A stretch of DNA of 64,000 nucleotides, taken from Zygnema cylindricum. Its lineage: Eukaryota > Streptophyta > Zygnematophyceae > Zygnematales > Zygnemataceae. The stretch covers positions 246,081 to 310,080 of the forward strand of contig JBBHKE010000584.1 of the NCBI GenBank assembly GCA_037447655.1, given 5' to 3'. Below the pieces are notes generated by a model that made no database searches, had not been told where the DNA came from, and saw only the letters and a program-made list of their open reading frames with translations. Both the position numbers and the translations under genes were made by a program. Positions 23,690-33,913 of this stretch are shown piece after piece. Each line of letters starts with the position of its first letter. Position 1 is the stretch's first letter.

Positions 23690-23861
23690 TATCCGTACGA
23701 TTTTTCGTACAATGACTATACGGACACCCATTTTTTGCGATATATATCGCGATAATTTATGTTGGTCCCTGTACGATATATCGAGGAATCTGCTCGATCG
23801 ATATTCCATATATCGAATATCGAAATTATCGCGATATGAATTAACCCGATACCCAACACTA
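23690..23861 (-). mobile_element. hAT-type MITE, CGATATATCG family, copy 1 (one end only)
   Basis: The right terminus ends CGATACCCAACACTA at 23861. Reverse-complemented, it matches the left end of the complete copy at 27421 almost base for base over more than 100 bp, including TCGATATATCG-type palindromes. I find no matching left terminus, so this copy is truncated or its left part is replaced by the CGGTCGGT/poly-G segment. Confidence 0.75.
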
Positions 23862-23865
23862 AATC

Positions 23866-24001
23866 TGTGGGGATTTAACTATGAACGACATGCTTGCATT
23901 TCCTACGTCACGGAGTCACGATTTTACAATGTGTAAAGCAATTGTGGACTTGCCTACATAATACAACCATTAATTGTGGCTCACTAAAATCGCTCATTTA
24001 G
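23866..24001 (+). repeat. Direct repeat, right copy (partner at 22426-22568)
   Basis: Begins CTGTGGGGATTTAACT and ends AAAATCGCTCATTTAGA. It starts only a few bases after the end of the hAT MITE at 23861, so the MITE may have inserted at the edge of an older duplicated segment. Confidence 0.85.
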
Positions 24002-24689
24002 AGGAAGTCTTTAAGCGAAAATGATGTTGTCATCCATTTTTTAAAATGCGATTCCTTTGGTGATGCCCAAAACGTGTCTAAAAGGTTTTGGGGTTTTCAC
24101 TTTTATTCGACAAGACTGTACTTGGTTAATGGTAGTGCCTCATTTGTATTGTATTTCTAGTGGACAGAATAATAATTGGGCAATAATATAGAAGTTCTGA
24201 TATTTTCTGATGTTTGATATTTTCTGATGTTTCCCATGGTTAAGATAGATAATACCATGTGATACGTGTGGTTATATTTTGCGAATGTATGAGTGGACAG
24301 GAAGGCTGCAAATCTTGAAGTTATTCTAATTGTTTTTCTCTTTCTTTTTTATCAGCACAGTTGGCTGTCACTTTTTGCTTTAATTGTGAATGCAGTATTA
24401 GAGATAACATTCATTTTTACATGTAAGTTCAACACAAAAACGTAATAATATTTTTCCACTATCAGTTCACGTATTGATGTATAAGCTTTATTAGCAAAAG
24501 TGCAATGGTAAACCATTTAAGAAACAAAGGCAAAATGACTGCAAAGGAAGCCATTGAAAGATCAAACAAACACAAAACAAAACAAAAAAATCATTGCGAA
24601 CAGACACCGACAAAATTTCGGATGCAAAAAAAAACCAAAAAAGATTACGTGGAGTCTTTATCTCACATCAAGTCACGTGACTCTTCTTC
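24002..24689. other. Gene-free AT-rich spacer
   Basis: No gene seen. Holds one copy of the dispersed motif AATGGTAAACCATT at 24504-24517, in the orientation that would place the 3' end of a minus-strand LINE-like copy there. Confidence 0.5.
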
Positions 24690-25898
24690 TTCGCGATGTC
24701 TGATCCTCTTATCGACGAATTGTTCATTTGGTTTATGTTGGTGAGCTTTCTCGAGCAGTTCGGGCCCTTCAACCATTCACTCATGGCCCTAGGTCTTCTA
24801 CGACAGTCAAGGTCCTTCGAGCTCTTCATCCGCCGTACCAACCCTTTTATTCACCTCTAACCATAGCATTGAGCCTTTGGAGTGCCTTATTATGGATCGA
24901 GACGCTTTCATTAAGGCTCTTACCACGTCCTTTCATATTTAAATAAGTGGGTCCATCAGGCATTGTCTACGAGTTATTTCCTAATGTTTTGACCATTAAA
25001 TCAGGTGCTCGGGGTTTTGATTTTTTTTTTTCGAGTAACAATTCCCTCTTAGATTGTGACCTTGGCGTCTCAAATTTGTGCCCTTGGTGTCTCGACTTGT
25101 GGTTGTCACCAACCCCAATAGGGGGGTCTGCCCTTTTGTCGAGGGAGAGGTACTGTACCGATTGTTGGCACGTGTTTTTTTGTATTCAACTCCAACCCGC
25201 ATTTCATGATTAATTTTCTCTATCAGTTTGGAGTGGCAACTTCGAGGGGTTGTGATGCCATGATCCACGGGATTCGGTCTTCGTTGGATGTCTATCTAGA
25301 CTAGGTTGTCTTTCAAGTCGATGTTTCCAACGCCTTCAATATGGTAGATGGGAGCGCCATTTTTTCAAACCCATGGTTGCTCTTTCCTCAATTGTCGAAA
25401 TATTCTCATTTGTGCGGGTCTTTTGTTCTTTGACAAGCTACCTCTCTTTCGCAGCCGATGGTGATTTGGTCCCTCTTTCCTCTACACCTCGCACTCGTCA
25501 AGGCGACCCTCTTAGAGGATCTTTGTTTGCCCTTGATCATTACCAAGACCTCCGTGCTTTCGCTACCGCTTTCCTTTCTCGCCTCTTCCATTCAGCTGCG
25601 GTTGAACACATATTATTGGCCTTATGGAAGAAGTCGTGTCGACCGATAACGGTTTTAGAGATCTTTTGGCATAAATCAACTTTTTTGTTCAACCCTCGAA
25701 AATGTGTTATTCGGTCACCTCGTGATATTCCTCATCCTCTCACTTATGGTTTTCAAACTCGTCCTCTATGCGATGGTATTCGTATATTGAGTTGCCCGCT
25801 TGGTTGGGATGCTTCCGTGAGCCAATTTCTAGCTTGTGCTCTTCAAACATGTTTGTCGACGACCATCTCAACCTTCCTTATCTCCGAGTTGCGTTAGC

Positions 25899-26932
25899 TG
25901 TAGAAATTAAAGGTTATTTTAGTATTTTCCAGGTTTTGTAAAATGCAAAAAAAAGCAGAGGCAGTCTGCCTCTAACTCCTCTCTCCAGCTCCCACACTTG
26001 TCGCAGTCACTGAAAGTTGGAGAGGGAGATAGAGCCATGGTCGCCTATGTTATCGAGACGGAGACAGACATTAGATTGGTAGATTTACCCAAATAGTAAT
26101 TGATGGACCCGGGATTTGAACCCGGTACCTGGTGTTCGTCAAAGCCGTCGGTAGCCGGTAGCTTGAGCCAATTAGTCTAAGATGAAGGTTGTACCATGTA
26201 GGGTTTGATAATTATATAAACACTCACACGTAGGCTATTTCATTTAACGAGATATTTGGACATTGATATAGTTTGTGTTGTACGACGTACGGAACATCCG
26301 AAACGGATACCGCGCACTTTGTTTCGAAGGCGAAACAAATATCGCGCAAGTATTTATGACGTCTACGATTGAATTCCGGTTTAATCGGACAGCCGCGAAG
26401 CATGCCGAGATCGCGGAATAGGTTTTCGCCGGTTTGCGGTCCAAGTCACATGGATTGACACGTGTTACAACCATATTGGATTACGGCATCTCCGGGAATT
26501 ACAGGAACGAATCCAAAAATGACATGTGTCGACTTGTTGGCCATGTCGTACAATGACCGTACAGAAAGTACACCGGCACCTGTACCTTTCTGTACGACAC
26601 AGTATTATGATTGGTGTCGTACTTCAGTAGATAGAGTTTTAGAGAGAGATAGGACTTAGAAAAATTTGATAGATTGGACCCTCTCTCCCAAAGAGCTTCT
26701 GTACAAAAGGTCAACTTTGACCCTCCATAACTAACAGCTCAAGGGTGCAAATTCGGAGATTCTTTTTGCTATAAACTCAAGGAAGTCTTGCCTTCATAAA
26801 GGTGAAGGTGGTCACAGTTTTTGTGTGCCAGGGTGGCAGTTATTCTTGGTGAAATACAAAGGGGTCAGGGTTATCCTAGAGGCTTCGTGTGAGCTCCCTA
26901 CTCTGAGGACCTATAGAGGTCTTAGAGTTACA
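25899..26932 (+). mobile_element. Solo LTR (1034 bp) of a Copia-related element, with 5-bp target duplication
   Basis: Begins TGTAGAAATT and ends GAGTTACA. It is flanked by the direct repeat TTAGC at 25894-25898 and 26933-26937. It is related along much of its length to the 3' LTR at 36164-37171, for example GTGTGCCAGGGTGGCAGTTA against GTGTGCCTGGGTGGCACTTA, and has a comparable length. No internal sequence remains, as expected after recombination between two LTRs. It sits inside the decayed reverse-transcriptase gene. Confidence 0.85.
26102..26180 (-). ncRNA. tRNA-like module inside the solo LTR (not a functional tRNA)
   Basis: On the minus strand there is an A-box-like TTGGCTCAAGC followed by a perfect T-arm-like hairpin CCGGG-TTCAAAT-CCCGG containing the B box GGTTCAAATCC, then GTCCATCA. 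The acceptor and D stems do not pair, so this is not a working tRNA. A related but more degraded segment lies at the equivalent place in the 3' LTR (about 36310-36380). It may be a relic of a SINE or tRNA captured by the LTR; RNA polymerase III activity is inference. Confidence 0.4.
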
Positions 26933-27420
26933 TTAGCTATCTGGACAAGATGTTCCCCACCGTCTTTCCTCCTTAAAGTGCATTCCCCCTTCCACCCCAA
27001 TGTTTGTCTTATTTCTTTTTGCCTTTGATGATTGCCCTAGAGACGTCCTTCACACTTTGTTAAGTAGTGGGGATTTTTCTCGCAAGGTTGGGCTTACGAC
27101 CCGCATTTAGGCATCCCTTACTTACTCTGCACGAAGATTTGGTTTACTCCCTACGACACTTGTGGCTCCCGCTACCTATTAAGGAAGTTGGTGTTTTATT
27201 GCTTCCACTTTTGTCTCTCTCTCATTGGGGACACTTCCGCTCTTGCTACAGTTGTCCCTCATATTTGGAACACTCTGTTTGTCGCCTTCTAACAACTGAT
27301 TATAGATGCATTGTTTTGTATTATCTTTCTTGATTTAGTGGATAAGTTGGTTTTTTCCACAATTATTATGAAAATAGTTGTGCGTCTCTAAGAAAGAATT
27401 TACGATCAGGTTGTCGCTCC

Positions 27421-28076
27421 TAGTGTTGGGTATCGGGTGATTTCATATTGCGATAATTTCAATATTCGATATATCGAATATCGATCGAACAAACTTCTCG
27501 ATATATCGTACCGAGACTAACCAAAATTATCGCGATATATATCGCGATATATAGTACTTTTTAAATTTAATATTTTATATAATATGTCATTTTAGCGATG
27601 AAGACACTTTGTTTGATACGCCACGTACGACGTGATTTTTGTTCCGTGACTTAAAGGTAGACGCTGCAAAATGTAAGCGACAAAAAAGTAATAATTACGT
27701 AATTCATATTATTAATTATTTAGTATGTAGAGATTTCACATACCAAAAGTTCACACTAATTAAGTCAAAGTATAATCTGAAAAAAAAAATTGTTGACTGT
27801 TGTTTTCATGCTTTTAGGCAGGAATACCTACCAATTTGCAAGCATTTTTGCAGGCATCTACCTGTTGCATTAGTACTAGCAGCAGTAGCAAAAATAGGTA
27901 TAATTTTTTGTTTTAAAAAGCTTCGATATATCGGCGATACGATATATTAGCGATTTATTGACGATATATCGCGATATTTTGCTTTTTCGATATATCGAAG
28001 CGATATATCGATTATCGGGTACCTGAAATTCGATATATATAGAATATTGGCAAATGGTCCTCGATACCCAACACTA
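27421..28076 (+). mobile_element. hAT-type MITE, CGATATATCG family, copy 2 (complete, 656 bp)
   Basis: Terminal inverted repeats TAGTGTTGGGTATCG and CGATACCCAACACTA. It is flanked by an 8-bp target duplication with one mismatch, GTCGCTCC at 27413-27420 and GTCGCTGC at 28077-28084, which points to the hAT superfamily. Both subterminal regions are packed with palindromic CGATATATCG/TATCGCGATA words, as expected of transposase-binding sites. There is no transposase frame, so it is non-autonomous. It is inserted in the decayed LINE-like element. Confidence 0.88.
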
Positions 28077-30390
28077 GTCGCTGCCATTAAAATTAAGCTT
28101 CTCAATGCGCTTGCCTCTGATTATTTGTCGGCATGCTTTGTCTCTTGTGGTGGACCTAGTTTCGTAGCTTAGCCATGAGCTACGACTACTTTATTCACTC
28201 TATGTTCCACTCCTGCTTAATTACCTTTTGCCGTCGGCTCTAACTTGGCCTCTCTCATCAACGTCTAATTCGCTCTCTTGCTTGCTCATTTGACCATGTC
28301 TATCTGTTTCATTGCTCCCACGATAGAGAATTGATTCAAGTGGACAACACTATTTGCGACACCATTATGACTATTACTTATAAAGTGGGATACTCTAATC
28401 GTCGGAGGTTTCACATATTAATCATTCGCGTCGGATTGAACCCTACCTCTTTTACAGTTGTCAGCGAAAACGGCTTAGCATGTTAGGGTTGGCGCCTTTG
28501 ACGCGACAAAAAAGTAGGAGACTACGTGATACGAAGAGTGAGTTTATTTTGATAACAGTATAGTTCATTGATTGTTTGGGTGTTGATTCGTACGATTTTC
28601 TATATACTTTTGTTCGTTGCTTGTTCGAGCGACAGAGAAGTGCGAGCATGAACGTTTGCTTTGGCCTTTACTTTTTTTTATCATCAACATTTTTTTGTGC
28701 TTTTACATTGAAAGTAGATTTTCTACTTTTCTTCAGTCGAAGCTTCTACTCTTCATCAATTGATTATTGCGATTATATATCATCGCGATTATGGATCATC
28801 AACATGTTTCAAAACTCCTTCAACATGTTTTTTGGGCTTGAGAGGCTTACGAGGTTATTTTTTGTAGATCTTTAGGGTATGTTGATTTAAGCACACTATT
28901 GTGTATACGACGAACATACAAACTCTTTTTGTATGAGTAGATAAATAAATTATAGAACAAACCGTTAAGAGAAATTGAAGTTTGTTAACAAATTCAAGAA
29001 AATTAAGTTTCACTTTTACTTTTTTTCAAACTAAGGGTGGTCTTTCATTAGCGAAAATGTGGGGTTTTTTATTGAGGGTCGTACCGTTTCGTACAGGTCT
29101 GTACCAATTTTTATTTTTTTTGAAGGAAAACATCATTACAAAAAAATGTCCAAGGTTGTAGGTGTAAATTTGGACCGTCAGATGCTATTACACTTTTTAT
29201 CCGTGACGCCACCACTAACCCTACAGTTTGTTAAGACCATGCACAGGGAGGACAATTCTCAAAGACTGAACGTGTAAAATTGGGCCGCGTGGAAAAGAGA
29301 AAAAAAATCCACAAAGAGCTCGCGCGTATGTGCGTACACGTCGCATGGGCCATGTGCCTTTCGCCAGGGTGGCTGCGAATCCGCCGAAATTATCCCGTCA
29401 CGCTCCCACCATCAAAGTTTGCTGCCGCCTTTTTGTCGTTCCGTTTTGAAATTTTGGGTAGTACATTTAATGCCCATGTACGAGTCATTAATTACCTTTG
29501 CCGGTACAAATATTACCTCCGCTCGTACAAATATTGCGTTCAAACATTGCATTCGAAGATTCTTTTAAGATTTCAAGCATCTAATATTAACCTACGTGTT
29601 ATGAACCAGAATGAGCCACGCAAATAAAAAGTGGTTTACTGACGCAACCTAATGGAAGGCACGCCCTTTAGTAAAATTTTCCGTACAATTACTGAAGCGC
29701 CTAATGGAAAGCCACCTTAATGAAATACAAAAGAACGTTTTTTTTTTTCTCAAAATACAAAAATAATAAAAATAAAACAAAAAAAAACAATTTTTTTTTC
29801 TCAAAATACAAAAATCATATAAAAAAATACAAAAAGAAAGAAAATTTTGAAAATTTCATAAAATAAAAAACTTCAAAAAAAACTTTTTTTTTCTTGTTAA
29901 TTATTTTTTTGTTAAGTTTTGTACAAATAAAAATTAAAAACAATAAAAAAATAATAAGAATAAAAAAATAATAACAATAACATTTTTTTCTATTTTTTTT
30001 ATTCACAATAAACAATACAAAAACACACTTAAAAAAAACTGTATATTTAACCCAAAGAAATACCTAAAAAAATTAAACTAACACAAACAAAAAAACAATA
30101 AGCTGTTACATTATTTTATTTCAAAAGAAAAAAAACACTAAACAAAAAACTTAAGCTAAAACACCTAAAAAAACTAACTAATACAGAGAAAACATAATAA
30201 ACAACAACATTAACTTTTTTCAAAAGAAAAAAAACACAAAAAAAACAAAACACTAATTAAAAAAAACAAAACACTAATTTTTAAAGAAGTAAAACACTTT
30301 TAGGCGATGTAATATTATATTATCAAAAAAATAATGTTCTTTGTCGTGTTTCTTTCTTTTTCTTTTGCTTTCCTTCAACAAAAAAACAAT

Positions 30391-30558
30391 GATTAAATCG
30401 TTCATTGATTTTTTTCTTTTTCTCCTTTTCTTCTTCTTTGTCGTGTTTTCTTTGGGTCCATACGAAAATCCTCTGATTAAATCGTTCATTGGTTTTTTTC
30501 TTTTTCTCCTTTTCTTCTTATTCGTCATGTTTTCTTTGGGTCCATACGAAAATCCTCC
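30391..30558 (+). repeat. Tandem duplication, 84-bp unit, two copies
   Basis: Units 30391-30474 and 30475-30558 both start GATTAAATCGTTCATTG and end in TCCATACGAAAATCCTC with only a few differences. A third, partial related piece lies just upstream at about 30340-30390. Confidence 0.85.
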
Positions 30559-30793
30559 TCTTCGACAATTTTATCTTTTCTTTCTTTTTCTCTCACGACA
30601 AATGAAATACATTTTTAAAAAAATAGGAAAAAAAAATTGAAAAATTTTAGAAAAAAAAAAAACCAAACAACTTTCAATTTATTTAAGAAGATAATTTGTT
30701 TAACCTAATTTTGCAAGGTTTAAAAAACAAATTTGAAGGTTACAAAAAAATTTAAAACTAAATTAAAAAAAATAAACAAGAAAATAAAAAACC

Positions 30794-31012
30794 TTGAGCA
30801 TGAACCCTAATCCTACCTCAACTCTAACCTTGAGCCAAAGCCCTAACTTTAACCCCCAACCCTAATCTTAGCCCCAACCCTATATTATACTCCCAACGTG
30901 AACCTTAAATTTAATGTTAAGCTTTAACTTTAATCTTGAACCTGAACCTTGACCTCAACTTTCAATTTTAATTTTAATTTTAACCGAAATTTAACCTATA
31001 GCGTGAACCCTA
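30794..31012 (+). repeat. Degenerate telomere-like tract
   Basis: A strongly strand-asymmetric run of variants of AACCCT / CTAACC / CTTAACC, for example GAACCCTAATCC, CCAACCCTAATC and TGAACCCTAAATC. It looks like a worn hexamer or heptamer array rather than a functional telomere, since the plant telomere unit CCCTAAA is rarely exact. Confidence 0.6.
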
Positions 31013-31621
31013 AATCAAATCCCACACCCACTCTTTAGAGCTCTCTTTTTGCCTTTGACCGTCTTGCCATGCCCCTTATTATTATGCTTATTTTTGTTAA
31101 AAAAAAACATAAAATATTAATTAATAATAGTAATTCACGTAAAAAATTTTGTGAAAGCGCTACACTAGTTGTAATTCACCTGAGGGTTTTTGTGTAAACA
31201 CATCTACTTGTTGTTTCAAAAAAAAAAATTAGCGAGCAATGTTGTTTAGCGCACAAAAAATACTTTAAATTTTTTCTTTAATTAAACAAAATTAAGACGA
31301 ACATAAAAACGTCGTAAATTGATTTCATGTGTTAGCGCTCACAATTACAGTTAGTAGGCACTAACCAAAACACCTTTACTTAAAATAAATAAACGTCATT
31401 TACTGCAAACACTTAAAAATTGTACCGTTCACACGTCACTTTATGGAAACACTTAATAAATGTTACCGTTCACACAAACTGCAGTTTTAAAAATAAAAAA
31501 ATAAAAATAAAAACAAAAAAAAAATGAAATTTTGGTGTTAATAATAAAAATAAAAAGTTTAAAAAAAAAAAAATTGTATATATATATTATCTTGTAAACT
31601 AAACTTATTTTTACTGTAACA

Positions 31622-31797
31622 ATTTTTTTTTCATATGAATTATTAGCCATGTACCAAAAGACTAATTGAGGAACCTATCTATTTAAATAATAAAAAATTG
31701 TAGAATAACTATTTTTTTTCATATGAATTATTAGCCATGTACCAAAAGACTAATCTGAGAAACCCATATATTTAATTAGAAAAATATTGTAGAACTC
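31622..31797 (+). repeat. Tandem duplication, unit about 92 bp, two copies
   Basis: Both copies contain CATATGAATTATTAGCCATG and TACCAAAAGACTAAT followed by an A/T tail ending in TTGTAGAA. The second copy starts at about 31714. Confidence 0.8.
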
Positions 31798-32040
31798 TGA
31801 TTGATATTGCTAGTCTATTTAGATTACTCTGGGTTAGAGTAAGAAGATATCCTGTTGCAAATGATACGCGCGTTATTAATGTGAAAGTGCCACATATTGT
31901 ATATAAAGCTCTACCCGTGTATTGCTTATACATTCTGTAAGATATGTGCTTGTATAGGCTAACCATCATGTATGATATTATATTGTGGTGCAAAATCGTT
32001 GACATCGTTGTGTAACTGAGATGTAAAAAAAATGGCTTGC

Positions 32041-32470
32041 CAAATTATCGAGATAAACGACATTTGACCGTTAACATAATAGTAAATTGGGACAAAGTGT
32101 AAATGTATGATCTAGGAAGCTACTACAAAATGTGTATTGAGAACGAGATTATCGGCATTTGGCCGTTAACATAATAGTAATCTGGGACAAAGTGTAAAAG
32201 TATGATCTAAAAAGCTACCACAAATTGTGTATTGAGCACTTGGCTTGATGATGGTGAACATAATATAATTGGATGCATTTTTGATTTCAACCATCGTAAA
32301 CTAGAATCATAATTAATCGAGAATCATAATTAGTCGAGATTCATAGTTTATAATTAATCTAGATTCATAATTAATAATTAAATCATAATTAATCCAGAAT
32401 CGAAATTTATTCACAATCATAAGTAATCCGTTACCAACATTAATCCAAAATCATAATTAATCCCTAACCA
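32041..32470 (+). repeat. Tandem duplication (unit about 102 bp) followed by an AATCATAATTAATC minisatellite
   Basis: Two copies share CCGTTAACATAATAGTAA, TGGGACAAAGTGTAAA and GTGTATTGAG (32041-32245). From about 32300 to 32470 there is a degenerate array of AATCATAATTAATCC/GAG units. Confidence 0.75.
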
Positions 32471-33913
32471 TGATTAAACTAGAATCAATTTCAACAATTT
32501 TGAATTCATCAACACAACCAATCACAAAAAACAACATAAAATTTGATAGAGACACAATATTGAAAATCATAATTTCCGAATGTTTTCATGTCTACAAGAG
32601 ACATTTGGCGATCGCGTTAGAAATGAAAAAAAATGACATAATTTTTTTTTTTACAAACCTAATTTCTCTTTTCCACCTTTCGATCCTACCTTTGTATCCA
32701 TTTGTTTGTAAAGAAAAAAGACAAAGAAAAAAAAATCAAAAAATTCCCAAGTCATAATGATCAGCTATTAATTGCTTTCTCAATCTTTTTTCTTTCTCAC
32801 TCTCTCTTCTCTCTTTTTTCTCTCATCTCACTCTCCCCCCCCTCCCTACTTTCTCTCTTCTTTCTCTCTTTTCCCTCTCTTTTCTTTCTCCCTCTTTATT
32901 CTCTCCCTGTCCTTCCTCTTTTCTTTTTTAATCCCTCCCTCTCCCTCCCTCCTCCCCCCCTTTTCCCCTCTCCCTCTCTCAGTCCCTCCTTCCTTCTCCC
33001 CTTCCCCTCCCTACCTTTCCTCTCCTTACCCTTGCTTCTTTTCACGAACCCTTTCCTCCCCCCTTATCTCTCTCTCTTTTTCTCTCTCATTCTCTCTCTC
33101 TCTCTCTCTCTCTGCCATCGCTCTACTCACCCTCTCTCCCTCCTTTTTTCTCTCTCACCCCCCCTCTCTCTCTCTCTCTCCTTTAACCTTTGCAAATTGT
33201 TTTGAGAAGCACCAAACCTAACCCAAACGAAAAACTGAACCTAAACGGAACGGATTAGATCAATTTGAAAAAATGATACATTATCGAACGGAATGGATTA
33301 GATCGATTTGAAAAAATGATACATTATCGAACGGAAAGGATTAGATCGGTTCGGAACTGGACGGAACAGAAAACATAAATAATCAAAACTGAGTGGAAAG
33401 GAGCTTCTCTCCATCAAGTTGACAAAAAGCTATTTTTTATGTTACTATAATTATAGAATTCCTTGGTGGATACTTTTTCATTCTCGTTGTTGACAAATTT
33501 TAAAATTTCATAAAAAATGGCAACGGAAAGAAATAAAACTACACGAAGGAAACAATGGAGTGGGCATCCTCTAAGTATCACATTGCGTTCTTTACACTTC
33601 CCACGTAGCTAATCATGTCGCAGATTTGAAACATAAATCCTCGAAAAAGTAAAAAAATACGTTATTTTACACTTATAGGGTAACTTAATATTTAATAATA
33701 TTTATTTTTAATATTTAAAAATATCTAAAGTTTATTTATTTTAATATTTTAGTATAAAATCACTTAATAGGTAAAGTTTATAGGTTTAGAGAAAAAATAA
33801 CATTGAAAACTTAAAAAAATATGATCAATTGTAAATTTTAATCATTATTGTTTTAAATTTTAAAATGATAAAAACAAGTTTTTTTTTCTAAACATATAAA
33901 CTTAGGAGAGTAT

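Larger units (their letters stand above)
24690..28880 (+). pseudogene. Decayed LINE-like reverse-transcriptase element, interrupted by a solo LTR and a MITE
   Basis: Pieces of one reverse-transcriptase gene appear in order on the plus strand in shifting frames with many stops: VRALQPF near 24760, GEVLYRLLARVF near 25140, QFGVATSRGCDAMIHGIRSSL near 25220, VDVSNAFN near 25320, TRQGDPLRGSLFALDHYQ near 25490, and NPRKCVIRSP near 25690. The frame that ends LRVALA at 25898 continues as IWTRCSPPSFLLK after 26937, so the intervening 1039 bp is an insertion (solo LTR). Further pieces lie at about 27040-27340 and, after a second insertion (MITE), at 28080-28500. The far end (28560-28880) is related at DNA level to the endonuclease-like 3' fragment at 22785-23200. 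The core polymerase motif is not intact; the copy is dead. Confidence 0.7.
28881..33913. other. Very AT-rich gene-free stretch with tandem duplications
   Basis: No gene is supported. At 29740-30270 and 30600-30790 the DNA is mostly A and T tracts; 32790-33190 is almost pure CT-rich DNA. It contains several separately listed duplications and minisatellites. A tandem pair of about 47 bp (GGATTAGATC...ATTATCGAACGGAA) lies at about 33250-33350. Long open frames here come from low-complexity sequence. Confidence 0.6.

Noticed and set aside
32702-33221. 167-aa and 149-aa Ser/Leu/Pro frames
   Set aside because: Low-complexity CT-rich DNA; any strand of such DNA gives long frames.
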